Origin: GCA-2709075 sp964492555 | GTDB taxonomy: Bacteria > Pseudomonadota > Alphaproteobacteria > MPNO01 > UBA2964 | Direction: 5' to 3' | DNA: 52,300 bases | Assembly (NCBI GenBank): GCA_964492555.1 | Contig: CAZBKQ010000016.1 | Coordinates: forward strand, 1 to 52,300 | Shown here: positions 25,124 to 33,458 of the stretch, piece after piece | Layout: each line of letters begins with the position of its first letter | Position numbering within the stretch: the stretch's first letter is position 1 | Program-made: the position numbers and the translations under genes | Notes under the pieces: generated by a model | What the model was told of the DNA's origin: nothing | Seen by the model: only the letters and a program-made list of their open reading frames with translations | Databases searched by the model: none

Positions 25124-25819
25124 ATGGTGGTTGGCGCGAACTCATTTCGATTTTCTAACGCCCGTGCGGTGTTGTTTCCGATTTTCGCCGCATTGATGTT
25201 TTTTTGCATTGGTCCGCGCGCGGTGGTCGCGCATCCGCATGCCTGGATCGATCTGGAATCCGGGTTGCGGTTCAACGAAAAGGGCGAGGCGGTCTCACTT
25301 TCGCAAATCTGGCTGCTTGATCCCGGCTATAGCAGTTTCGCGACAGCAGGGCTGGACAAGGACGGGGACGGCAAGCCGGATTGGTCGGCGCTCGACGCCT
25401 TGCTACGCGAAAACATGCGTAATCTCAAGAAATTCAACTATTTCACTGAAATCTATCAGGCTGACCGCACTGTCAAATTCGCCGAGATCGTTGAAATGTC
25501 GACGCGGATGCGGGCCGACCGGCTGGAAATGCAGTTCGTTGTACCGTTCGAAAAGCCGGTGAGGATTACCGCTAAGCGCGAATTGCACTATCGAATTTTC
25601 GATCCGACCTACTATATCGAGGTCGTGCATGCGGAGAAAAAGGGATCATTTTCCCTGACCGGGGCGCCAAAAGGATGCAAGACCACGTTGCGGGAACCGA
25701 CCCCCGACGCCGACACGGTCATGTTTGCCGCCGCGCTGGACCAAACGCAGTCCGCAGGGAGCGGCCTCGGTAAATTCTTCGCTGAAACCGTGCAGGTCGC
25801 ATGCCCGGCCGGAGACTGA
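25124..25819 (+). CDS. DUF1007 family periplasmic protein
   Basis: This 231-residue exported protein has a signal region ending ...RAVVA near residue 32, followed at once by HPHAWIDLESGL, the conserved His-rich N-terminus of DUF1007. GDGKPDW and a RIFDPTYYIEV strand follow. The family almost always sits beside a NicO-type transporter, as here, where the next gene overlaps it by 19 bases. The pair is thought to move a divalent metal. The open frame reaches back to 25085, but ATG 25124 has GGGAGG 7 bases before it and gives a normal leader. It is part of the zinc-starvation locus by position; metal specificity is inference. Confidence 0.83.
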   Translation: MVVGANSFRFSNARAVLFPIFAALMFFCIGPRAVVAHPHAWIDLESGLRFNEKGEAVSLSQIWLLDPGYSSFATAGLDKDGDGKPDWSALDALLRENMRNLKKFNYFTEIYQADRTVKFAEIVEMSTRMRADRLEMQFVVPFEKPVRITAKRELHYRIFDPTYYIEVVHAEKKGSFSLTGAPKGCKTTLREPTPDADTVMFAAALDQTQSAGSGLGKFFAETVQVACPAGD

Positions 25820-26727
25820 CCCTCGCGTTGCTTGTTGTATCGGTGTGGATGACGCCTCTTGCCGCCACGGCGGCGGCTGGAAGCGTCGAGCTTTCCGCCT
25901 GGGCCCAAGCGATCACGTGGATATTCGAACAGCAGCGCGCTTTCCACCGGGAGTTGATAGCCGCTGTTCAGGCATTGAAGTCCGGGGGCGGTGTAGCCGC
26001 CGGGTTTACCTTGATTGCCGCCAGTTTTCTCTATGGGGTGTTCCATGCCGCTGGTCCCGGGCACGGCAAGGCCGTCATCACCGCCTATCTGGCGACCCAG
26101 CGGGAAAACCGCGTCCGCGCGATTGTGCTCTCGGGCCTGGCATCGCTTTGCCAGGGGCTGACGGCGCTGATCATAGTTTATGGCGTGATTTACGCCGCCG
26201 GGCTTTTGCCGCGTGATGCCAATGACGCGGTAAGCTGGAGCGAGCGGGCGAGCTTTGTTCTGGTCGCCATGATGGGTGGCTTTCTGATTTGGCGGGCGGT
26301 TGTATCCTGGCGCCGCAGCGGTTCGGGCGGCCATCGTGCGCATTGCTGTCATTCCCATGGACCGGCGCCGGAAGATATTTCCCGGGCAACTGATTTGCGA
26401 ACGGCGCTCGGTATCATTTTGTCAATCGGGCTTCGGCCCTGTTCCGGCGCTGTGATCGTACTGGTTTTCGCCCAGGCATCCGGTCTGGCGCTTGCCGGAA
26501 TTCTTGCTGTATTCGCGATGTCAATCGGAACGGGGCTGGCGGTTAGCGGCCTTGCGATATTCGTGGTTTCCGCACGGTCGTGGATTGCCGGGCTGTCTGA
26601 TGGCGGCGGGGCCCACTGGCGATATGCCGGATATCTTGTTTCAATTACCGGCGGCGTCATTCTTGTTGCGATCGGGCTGTCACTGTTGAGCGCCAGCCTG
26701 CAACCCAGGCATCCGATGGGGTTGTAG
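25801..26727 (+). CDS. NicO-family nickel/cobalt/zinc transporter
   Basis: This 308-residue inner-membrane protein has about six or seven transmembrane segments. The metal-path motif YGVFHAAGPGHGKAVITAY (near 75-93) and GLRPCSGAVIVLVFA (near 211-225) mark the NicO/RcnA superfamily. A short HCCHSHGPAP cytoplasmic loop could bind metal. An N-terminal signal-like segment is also present. RcnA exports Ni/Co, but relatives linked to DUF1007 and Zur sites are suspected zinc importers. The last gene of the locus, it ends 12 bases from a convergent hydrolase. Transport direction cannot be told from sequence. Confidence 0.85.
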   Translation: MPGRRLTLALLVVSVWMTPLAATAAAGSVELSAWAQAITWIFEQQRAFHRELIAAVQALKSGGGVAAGFTLIAASFLYGVFHAAGPGHGKAVITAYLATQRENRVRAIVLSGLASLCQGLTALIIVYGVIYAAGLLPRDANDAVSWSERASFVLVAMMGGFLIWRAVVSWRRSGSGGHRAHCCHSHGPAPEDISRATDLRTALGIILSIGLRPCSGAVIVLVFAQASGLALAGILAVFAMSIGTGLAVSGLAIFVVSARSWIAGLSDGGGAHWRYAGYLVSITGGVILVAIGLSLLSASLQPRHPMGL

Positions 26728-26739
26728 CCTCCGCGCCGC

Positions 26740-27459
26740 CTATTTCAGATGGCGGTCCATAAAGTCGAACAGCTTGTTCCAGGCGTCTTCCGTCTGTTCC
26801 TTGCGGAACCGTTCCTCATTGACGAAATCCTGAAAGCCGTGCCCGGCGCCGTCATAGCCGTGAAATTCATGCGGGACGTTCGCCGCGTTCAGCGCGGCGT
26901 CGAGGTCTTTTACGTCTTCCGGCGACGGGTTCTGGTCGTCATTGCCGAAGATACCCAGCATCGGACAGTTGATCCTGTCCGCCATGTCTATCGGCGGTGT
27001 CGCGTCGGGGCCGAGCCCCAGCTTGATGCGCCCGCCATAGAAAACCGCGGCGGCGGCATAGTTCGGATTGTGACAGGCGCCGACCCAGGTGACGCGCCCG
27101 CCCCAGCAATGCCCCATGATGCCGATCCGGGCGGTATCGACATTGTCCTTGCCGGAAATAAAATCCCAGATCGCCTCCAGATCGGCGACGTTCCAGTCAT
27201 CCCGCCAGGCGTCCCGCTTGTCAGCGACATCGTCTTCCGGCGGCCACCAGTGAAACATGAAGGGGATTACCGCCACATAACCGGCAGCGGCCAGTTTTTC
27301 GCCGATATCGATGGTGAAAGGATCCTTTTCGATGCCGGCATGGGCGACGGGCAAATGCTGGCAGACGACCATACCGGGATGCGGGCCATCGCCTTCCGGT
27401 TCGAAAACAAAAATCGGCATGGCGCTGCCGTTTACGGTGAGATCATGCGTGCTGTACAT
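26740..27459 (-). CDS. Dienelactone hydrolase family protein
   Basis: This 239-residue cytoplasmic alpha/beta hydrolase has the Cys nucleophile in IGIMGHCWGGRVTW (near 123), an Asp in GNDDQNPSPED and the His in GAGHGFQDF (near 205). The Cys-Asp-His triad is that of dienelactone hydrolases, which open lactones in ring-cleavage pathways; many relatives have broader roles. It is read toward the zinc locus and away from the aldolase gene at 27582. The 120-base gap probably holds divergent promoters. Confidence 0.88.
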   Translation of the reverse strand: MYSTHDLTVNGSAMPIFVFEPEGDGPHPGMVVCQHLPVAHAGIEKDPFTIDIGEKLAAAGYVAVIPFMFHWWPPEDDVADKRDAWRDDWNVADLEAIWDFISGKDNVDTARIGIMGHCWGGRVTWVGACHNPNYAAAAVFYGGRIKLGLGPDATPPIDMADRINCPMLGIFGNDDQNPSPEDVKDLDAALNAANVPHEFHGYDGAGHGFQDFVNEERFRKEQTEDAWNKLFDFMDRHLK

Positions 27460-27581
27460 TCTCGCGTTCCCTGCAATGGCGTTGGCCGGATGGTGTCATG
27501 GTTTGCCGAATTCGTCACCGTTACGTTGCCGATATCGCGCCGCTGTGAGACGATTTCCCATCACATTCCGGAGAAGTGAAG

Positions 27582-28367
27582 ATGGACGGAGAATTTCGTG
27601 GCGAGGGGATGGCTATCTCCGACGAGATCAAGGCCGATCTCGACAAGCTGGCGCTGGCGAGCCGGATACTCGAAATGGAAGGGCATGGCGATTTCACGCT
27701 GGGCCATCTGGCGATGCGCGATCCGGAAGGGCGGGGCGTCTGGATCAAGCGCTGGGGGCTGACGCTCGGTGAGGTCTTCGACTGGACCGATCACCAGCTG
27801 ATCGATTTCAACGGCAAGCTGCTTTATGGCGACGGTAAAAAACGTCACAGTGAATGGCCGATCCATGTCGCGGTCTACAAGGCGCGCCCGGATGTCATGG
27901 CGACCGCGCACACCCATCCTGAATACGGCACGGTCTGGAGCTGCACTTCCGAGCCGTTGCGCGGATTGAGCAATGCGGGATCGAGCTTTGCCAAGCCGCC
28001 GCCGCGCTTTGAGGAAACGTCCGAACTGGTGCGCACGCTCGAGGTCGCCGAGAGAATGGCGGCGGCGATGGGCGACAGTCCCGTTGTGTTTCTACGAAAT
28101 CACGGCGTCACCTTTTGCGGAGCCAGCATAGAGGAAATGACCGTTATCGGCGCCAAGTTAGAGCAGGCCTGCCGTCAGCAGCTGCAGATTGCCGCGTCCG
28201 GTCTGCCGTTTGACTGGCCCGAAGGCGAAGAACTGGCGCGGAAGGCCAAGACGATGAATGAGGGGCGCAATAACGGGCTTATGTTCGATTATTTTACCAA
28301 TCGGCTGAAGGCGGCGCAGGAACAGGGCCATCCCGATCTGCCAAAGGAACGGCGCGCGGCGGGCTGA
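27582..28367 (+). CDS. Class II aldolase/adducin family protein
   Basis: This 261-residue AraD/FucA-type protein has the zinc-binding His pair in MATAHTHPEYGTV (near 105-117) and a third His in FLRNHGVTFCG (near 171-181), with a GDFTLGHLAMRD phosphate-binding-like loop early on. Such enzymes cleave sugar phosphates, or in other branches decarboxylate or epimerise small hydroxy acids. ATG 27582 has GGAGAAG directly upstream. GTG 27576 is an alternative start. It is followed after 14 bases by an MFS gene, probably in one transcript. Confidence 0.85.
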   Translation: MDGEFRGEGMAISDEIKADLDKLALASRILEMEGHGDFTLGHLAMRDPEGRGVWIKRWGLTLGEVFDWTDHQLIDFNGKLLYGDGKKRHSEWPIHVAVYKARPDVMATAHTHPEYGTVWSCTSEPLRGLSNAGSSFAKPPPRFEETSELVRTLEVAERMAAAMGDSPVVFLRNHGVTFCGASIEEMTVIGAKLEQACRQQLQIAASGLPFDWPEGEELARKAKTMNEGRNNGLMFDYFTNRLKAAQEQGHPDLPKERRAAG

Positions 28368-28381
28368 GACAGGCACGCTGA

Positions 28382-29644
28382 ATGAACGGTAATCCAGTGA
28401 CGGGGTGGGAGGACGATCCCCCGCCCCGGACGGGCTTTGCGGCAATGCGTCACCGCGATTTCCTGCTGCTTTTTCTCGGCAAGAATTTCGGTTTTATCGC
28501 GCTGCATGCGGTGCTGGTCGCTGTCGCGTATCAGGTTTACGACATTACCGGCGATGTTCTGAACCTCGCCTGGATCGGGCTGGCGACATTCGCGCCGGCC
28601 ATAGGGTTCGCGCTGTTTACCGGCTATGTGGCGGACCGGTTCGACCGCAGGCTTGTGATCGCGGGGTGTTCGGCCCTGATCATGATCGCCGCAATCCTGT
28701 TCATGGTTTTCTCGCTTTCCAGCATGACGGAAGTCTGGCCGGTATTTGCCATTCTTTTGCTTCTGGGGACCGGTCGGGCCTTCTATCAGCCGGCGGCCAA
28801 CTCCTTCGTTCCCAATCTGGTCCCGAAGATAGAACTGCCGAACGCGATTGCCTGGTACACCAGCGCAAACAAAATTTGCCAGACGGCGGGCCCGGCACTA
28901 GGCGGGATTATTTACGGATTTGCCGGGCCTGAGGCGGTTTATGGCGGCGCGGCGGTCATTCTCGCCTTCGGTACGGTAAGTTTTCTGCTGATACGGACGA
29001 CAAACCCGCGAGAGGAAGTCGAACGGCCGACCCTGCATAATCTGCTGGCCGGTTTACGTTATGTGATGGAAAAGAAGATCGTGCTGGGCGCAATCTCGCT
29101 GGATCTGTTTGTTGTCCTGCTGGGCGGAGTGACGGCTCTGCTTCCGGTTTATGCAAAGGATATTCTGCATGTGGGGCCCGAGGGCGCCGGTTTGCTGCGG
29201 AGTTCCTTCGCGTTCGGCGCGCTTCTGACCGGACTTGCGCTCACACGCATCGCGATGCGCAAGAATGTTGGCGTGACCCTCTATATTTCCGTCGTCGTGT
29301 TCGGGCTGGCCACCATGGTTTTCGGCCTATCCGAGGTGTTCTGGCTGTCGCTGGCCGCGATGTTTGTCGTCGGCGCGGCGGACATGGTCAGCGTCAATAT
29401 TCGTGTCTCGCTGATTCAATTGGCGACACCCGATGAGATGCGCGGTCGCGTCAATGCGGTGAATTCGATCTTTACCGGTGCGTCGAATGAGATCGGTGAG
29501 TTCCGCGCCGGTGGGATGGCGGCGATGATCGGCGCGGTCCCGGCGGTCCTGGTCGGTGGGGTAGGCTCGATCGCTGTTGCGGCGATATTCTGGAAGGCGT
29601 TCCCGCAACTCGCGCGGGTTCAACGGATGGACCGCGATCTCTGA
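28382..29644 (+). CDS. MFS transporter, EntS-like
   Basis: This 420-residue inner-membrane protein has about twelve hydrophobic segments. The loop-2 motif GYVADRFDRRLVIAG is typical of the major facilitator superfamily. FYQPAANSFVPNLVP and the second-half IQLATPDEMRGRVNAVN are typical of the MFS_3/EntS-type proton-driven exporters. The substrate is unknown. It is downstream of, and probably co-expressed with, the class II aldolase. The following 255 bases hold no convincing gene. Confidence 0.85.
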   Translation: MNGNPVTGWEDDPPPRTGFAAMRHRDFLLLFLGKNFGFIALHAVLVAVAYQVYDITGDVLNLAWIGLATFAPAIGFALFTGYVADRFDRRLVIAGCSALIMIAAILFMVFSLSSMTEVWPVFAILLLLGTGRAFYQPAANSFVPNLVPKIELPNAIAWYTSANKICQTAGPALGGIIYGFAGPEAVYGGAAVILAFGTVSFLLIRTTNPREEVERPTLHNLLAGLRYVMEKKIVLGAISLDLFVVLLGGVTALLPVYAKDILHVGPEGAGLLRSSFAFGALLTGLALTRIAMRKNVGVTLYISVVVFGLATMVFGLSEVFWLSLAAMFVVGAADMVSVNIRVSLIQLATPDEMRGRVNAVNSIFTGASNEIGEFRAGGMAAMIGAVPAVLVGGVGSIAVAAIFWKAFPQLARVQRMDRDL

Positions 29645-29899
29645 CCCCGGCTATCTGTACGTGTGCTAGTGATGGTCCTGAATGACCAGAGAGGCGTACT
29701 GGCCGACATCCAGCCGCATGCGCGCCATCAGTATGACGTCCGCGATCCCGACTTCATAGATAGCCGCATTGACCCGATAGGTTCTGTCAACAGCAGCGCT
29801 CGGCGGGATTGGCCCATTCGGACTGTCAAAGATGCTGAATTCTGCTAACTAGAAAAACGATTTATCTATGCTGCGATTTAACAGGGTAGGAAGAGCGCT

Positions 29900-32245
29900 T
29901 TGACCGGGTTGATCGGCAAGCCAGTAAAGCGAAAAGAAGATTTTCGGCTCTTGACGGGACAAGGGCGTTTCTCCGCCGATTATCGAAGGGATGGGGAAAC
30001 TCACGCCTTTGTCTTGCGTTGTCCGCACGCGCATGCAGCGTTGACGCGGATTGACACCAAAGCGGCCGAAAACATCTCCGGTGTGCTGGCCGTGCCCACC
30101 ATGGACGATTATCTGGCGGATGGGCTCGGCCCCATCCCGCACCCGGTCAATCCCAGGCAGATCAATAATCCTGAACTATTCGCATTCGAAAACAGAGACG
30201 GCAGTCCCATGTTTCATGCGCCCTTCTGGCCGATGCTGCGCGACAAGGCGCGGCATGTCGGCGAACCGGTGGCGTTTGTCGTTGCTGAATCGTTGGCCGT
30301 CGCACAGAAGGCGGCGGAGAGGATAGAAACGGACTATGAGATTTTCCCCGCCGTAACAGATGTGGTCGCGGCGATTAAGCCGGACGCCCCACAGCTTTAT
30401 GAGGGCGCGCCGGGCAATCTTGCCTTCGATTCCGAGCTTGGCGATGCGGCGGCGGTCGAAGCCGCCTTTGCGTCGGCGACCCATGTGGTGAAAAGGAAGC
30501 TGCGGAATAACCGGGTCAGCGCCGTGCCGATGGAACCGCGCGCCGCGCTCGCCTGGTATGATGCCGAGCAGGACCACTATACGCTGCTGGCGGGCAGTCA
30601 GGGCTCTGTCCGGCTGCAACGAACCCTGATCGACATATTCGGTGTGGAGCAACATCAGATACGCGTTGCCTGTGACGATGTCGGTGGTGGGTTCGGGGTG
30701 CGCGGCTGGAATTATCCGGAATTCGTCCTCGCTTTGTGGGCGGCGAAAAGAACCGGCCGCCCCGTGCGCTGGTGCGGCGAACGGACTGAGTGTTTCCTGA
30801 GCGACGTCCAGGGACGTGATCTTTATACCGAAGCGGCGCTGGCGCTGGATGGCGATGGCAAGATTCTGGCGATGAAGGTCAGCCATCTCGGCAATGTCGG
30901 CGGCAATCTGGTGTCCTATGTGCCGCTGGCAAACGGGTCGCGTATCATTACCAGCATCTATGATATTCCCGCCGCTCACCTGCGCGTGCGGGGGGTGATC
31001 ACCAATACCCTGCCGACCGGGCCCTATCGTGGGGCGGGACGGCCGGAGGCGATGTTCGTGATCGAAAGCCTGTTGGATGCAGCTGCTGCGGAGCTGGCTA
31101 TCGGGCGCGACGAGATCCGGCGACGCAACCTGATCCCGCAGGAGAAGCTGCCCTACAGGAGCCCGATGGACGTCACCTACGATTGTGGGCGGTTTCACGA
31201 CAATATGGCGGAAGCGCAGCGCCGTGCGGATTGGACCGGTTTTGAGGCGCGGCGGAAAGAGGCTGCGGGGCGCGGCCGATTGCGCGGTATCGGGCTCGCC
31301 AACTATGTCGAAACGCCTGTCGGTTGGCCTCAGGAATGGTGTGAGATTGAGGTGCGGCCCGACGGAGAGGTCGATCTTTATATCGGTACGCAAAGCCACG
31401 GGCAGGGGCATGAGACAAGTTTCGCTCAGGTAATGTCCCATTTGCTGGGTGTCCCGTTTGAGTCCGTCAACATGATCATTTCTGATTCCGATAAGATCAG
31501 CGAAGGCGGCGGTACCCATTCCGACCGCTCTATCCGGCTTGGATCCGCCGTGATGAGTTGGGCTTCCGAAAAGATCATCAAACGGGGAAGAATACTCGCC
31601 GCGCATTTGCTGGAAGCGGCCGTGGAAGACCTCGTTTTTGAGGGCGGACGTTTCATCGTTGGCGGGACAGACAGGTCATTGTCGCTGTTCGACGTGGCCG
31701 CGAAGGCGGATACGGAGGCGGTGCCCGCCGGTCTGCGCGGGGCATTGCGAGAAGAACATGAATTCAAGGGACGCCTGCCCGCCTATCCGACGGGGTGTGC
31801 CATTGCGGAAGTTGAGATCGATCCCGAGACCGGCGTTACGGAGATCAAACGATGGACGGCGGTCGATGATGTCGGACGCGTTATCAATCCGATGATTGTC
31901 GAAGGGCAGGTGCATGGCGGCATTGCGCAAGGCGTCGGTCAGGTTTTCTGGGAAGAAAATGTCTATGACGATGGCGGCCAGCTTGTTTGTGGGTCCTTCA
32001 TGGATTACGGCATGCCGCGTGCCGATTTGCTGCCTTCCTTCGATGTCGTGACTGCGGAAAATGCCGAAACCGACGGTAACCCGATGCAGGTCAAGGGAGG
32101 AGGCGAAGCCGGGACCACGCCGGCTTTGGCCGCGGCGATGAATGCAGTCCGTGACGCGTTATCGCCGTTGGGTGTCGATATCAACACGATGCCGGCGACG
32201 CCGCATCGTCTCTGGCGGTTAATCCGGGATGCTCGAAAGAATTAA
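29900..32245 (+). CDS. Second orphan molybdopterin subunit, xanthine-dehydrogenase family
   Basis: This 781-residue paralogue of the 10293 gene opens IGKPVKRKEDFRLLTGQGRF and has the cofactor loops VGGGFGVRGW and TGPYRGAGRPEAM. QSHGQGHETSFAQ and the catalytic Glu in KGGGEAGTTPAL follow. It lacks AYXCSFR, so it is an aldehyde or heterocycle hydroxylase rather than a CO dehydrogenase. The start is TTG 29900 (purine-rich GGTAGGAAGAG upstream); no in-frame ATG precedes the motif. No FeS or FAD subunit gene adjoins. Its 3' end overlaps the next gene by 17 bases, so it is coupled to a secreted propeller protein, an odd partner. Confidence 0.87.
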   Translation: MTGLIGKPVKRKEDFRLLTGQGRFSADYRRDGETHAFVLRCPHAHAALTRIDTKAAENISGVLAVPTMDDYLADGLGPIPHPVNPRQINNPELFAFENRDGSPMFHAPFWPMLRDKARHVGEPVAFVVAESLAVAQKAAERIETDYEIFPAVTDVVAAIKPDAPQLYEGAPGNLAFDSELGDAAAVEAAFASATHVVKRKLRNNRVSAVPMEPRAALAWYDAEQDHYTLLAGSQGSVRLQRTLIDIFGVEQHQIRVACDDVGGGFGVRGWNYPEFVLALWAAKRTGRPVRWCGERTECFLSDVQGRDLYTEAALALDGDGKILAMKVSHLGNVGGNLVSYVPLANGSRIITSIYDIPAAHLRVRGVITNTLPTGPYRGAGRPEAMFVIESLLDAAAAELAIGRDEIRRRNLIPQEKLPYRSPMDVTYDCGRFHDNMAEAQRRADWTGFEARRKEAAGRGRLRGIGLANYVETPVGWPQEWCEIEVRPDGEVDLYIGTQSHGQGHETSFAQVMSHLLGVPFESVNMIISDSDKISEGGGTHSDRSIRLGSAVMSWASEKIIKRGRILAAHLLEAAVEDLVFEGGRFIVGGTDRSLSLFDVAAKADTEAVPAGLRGALREEHEFKGRLPAYPTGCAIAEVEIDPETGVTEIKRWTAVDDVGRVINPMIVEGQVHGGIAQGVGQVFWEENVYDDGGQLVCGSFMDYGMPRADLLPSFDVVTAENAETDGNPMQVKGGGEAGTTPALAAAMNAVRDALSPLGVDINTMPATPHRLWRLIRDARKN

Positions 32246-33455
32246 TCGAATTGCAGCAATCGCGCTCGTTGCCGCCTTGTTACCCGCGATGGGTGGGGTT
32301 AAGGCTGCGGAGCCGGAGCACATGTCACGGCTCAGGGCGCTTGAGCCCGGAAAATGGCTTGATTTGGGTAAGCCCGCGGCGGATGCCAAATATGGTTTTG
32401 CGCGGGGGCGTGCCTGGACTTCGGTTATGCCCTTCGCTGAATCACTCGGCGGCGCACTTTTATTTGGCGAAGGTGTTCACGGTTACGTCGACGGAAAAAC
32501 CGGACGTTATATGGATGGTCTATGGCTTTACGAAGTCGGACGCCACCGCTGGAAAGCGCTTTGGCCGGGCACCTATGTGAGAAATGAGCCGAAGCTGATC
32601 GTCAATGACGACGGTTTTCCCGCATTGCCGGATGGGATGCCGGTTCCTATCGCCACCCATACCCACGGCTATCAGATGGTCGCGTGGGACAGTCGGCGAA
32701 AACGTTTCATGTTTATGCCGGCGGGACATGGATATTTCAAGAAAGCCCTGCCCGAATATGCCGCGTTCTTGCGAAAAAACGGCAGGCGCCTGAATACGGG
32801 TCGTGTAAGTCCCTGGTCATATGACATTGCCGAACGGCGTTGGTATCGGGCGCGAACCCGGATGCCGTCGCCGACGAGCACCCATGGCAGCATGTTATTT
32901 TACGTTCCGACCTTCGATAAGGCGATTTTCTTCGCCGGCAGAAGACTATGGGCGTACGACCCCGGCACAAATGCGTGGCGGCGCGGTTCACCTCTTGGAC
33001 CTATTCCGCCATTCTCCAGCGACGCCACCGGTTGCCACGATCCAAAGAGAGAACGCCTGTATTTCGGGGGAGGGGTATATCCGGCCACAAAGGGCCCGAA
33101 TGCATTCTGGATCTATGACATCAGAAATGTGCGCTTTATCGATCCGGAACCGATTGGCGATCCCGGGGGTAAGGTCTACTCAACCAACATCGCAATGATG
33201 CAGTGCAATACTATCCAGGACGAGGTTCTGGTAATCCGCCACAAGAAATCCGGACGCGGAATTTACGCTTATAATCCTGGCAGCAACCGTTGGCGGACGC
33301 TGCAGCGCGGTTTGCCACTGCAATGGCCGGAACATTACCGAACGGCTGGTTCCAGCGGATTTTATCACCCAGGGCTCGATCTGCATTTCTTCCATGTCGC
33401 AGGGGACAGCATGGATAATGGCCGGATACTGGTATACCGGCACAAGGCCGAATAA
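32229..33455 (+). CDS. Secreted kelch-like beta-propeller protein
   Basis: This 408-residue protein has a signal peptide ending GVKA near residue 26. Repeated blades follow: DGLWLYEVGRHRWKALWPG, SPWSYDIAERRWYRARTRM, RRLWAYDPGTNAWRRGSP and GIYAYNPGSNRWRTLQRG. That 'YD...N.W' pattern is kelch/galactose-oxidase-like. Five or six blades are visible, without a clear galactose-oxidase Cys-Tyr site. It is translated from within the end of the Mo-subunit gene, so the two are coupled. It should work in the periplasm while the Mo enzyme lacks an obvious leader. The substrate or ligand is unknown. Confidence 0.72.
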   Translation: MLERINRIAAIALVAALLPAMGGVKAAEPEHMSRLRALEPGKWLDLGKPAADAKYGFARGRAWTSVMPFAESLGGALLFGEGVHGYVDGKTGRYMDGLWLYEVGRHRWKALWPGTYVRNEPKLIVNDDGFPALPDGMPVPIATHTHGYQMVAWDSRRKRFMFMPAGHGYFKKALPEYAAFLRKNGRRLNTGRVSPWSYDIAERRWYRARTRMPSPTSTHGSMLFYVPTFDKAIFFAGRRLWAYDPGTNAWRRGSPLGPIPPFSSDATGCHDPKRERLYFGGGVYPATKGPNAFWIYDIRNVRFIDPEPIGDPGGKVYSTNIAMMQCNTIQDEVLVIRHKKSGRGIYAYNPGSNRWRTLQRGLPLQWPEHYRTAGSSGFYHPGLDLHFFHVAGDSMDNGRILVYRHKAE

Positions 33456-33458
33456 CGT

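Noticed and set aside
29663..29848. 62-codon ORF in the gap before the second orphan Mo subunit
   Set aside because: No recognisable motif, no ribosome site and ordinary intergenic character; could be a relic but nothing supports it.
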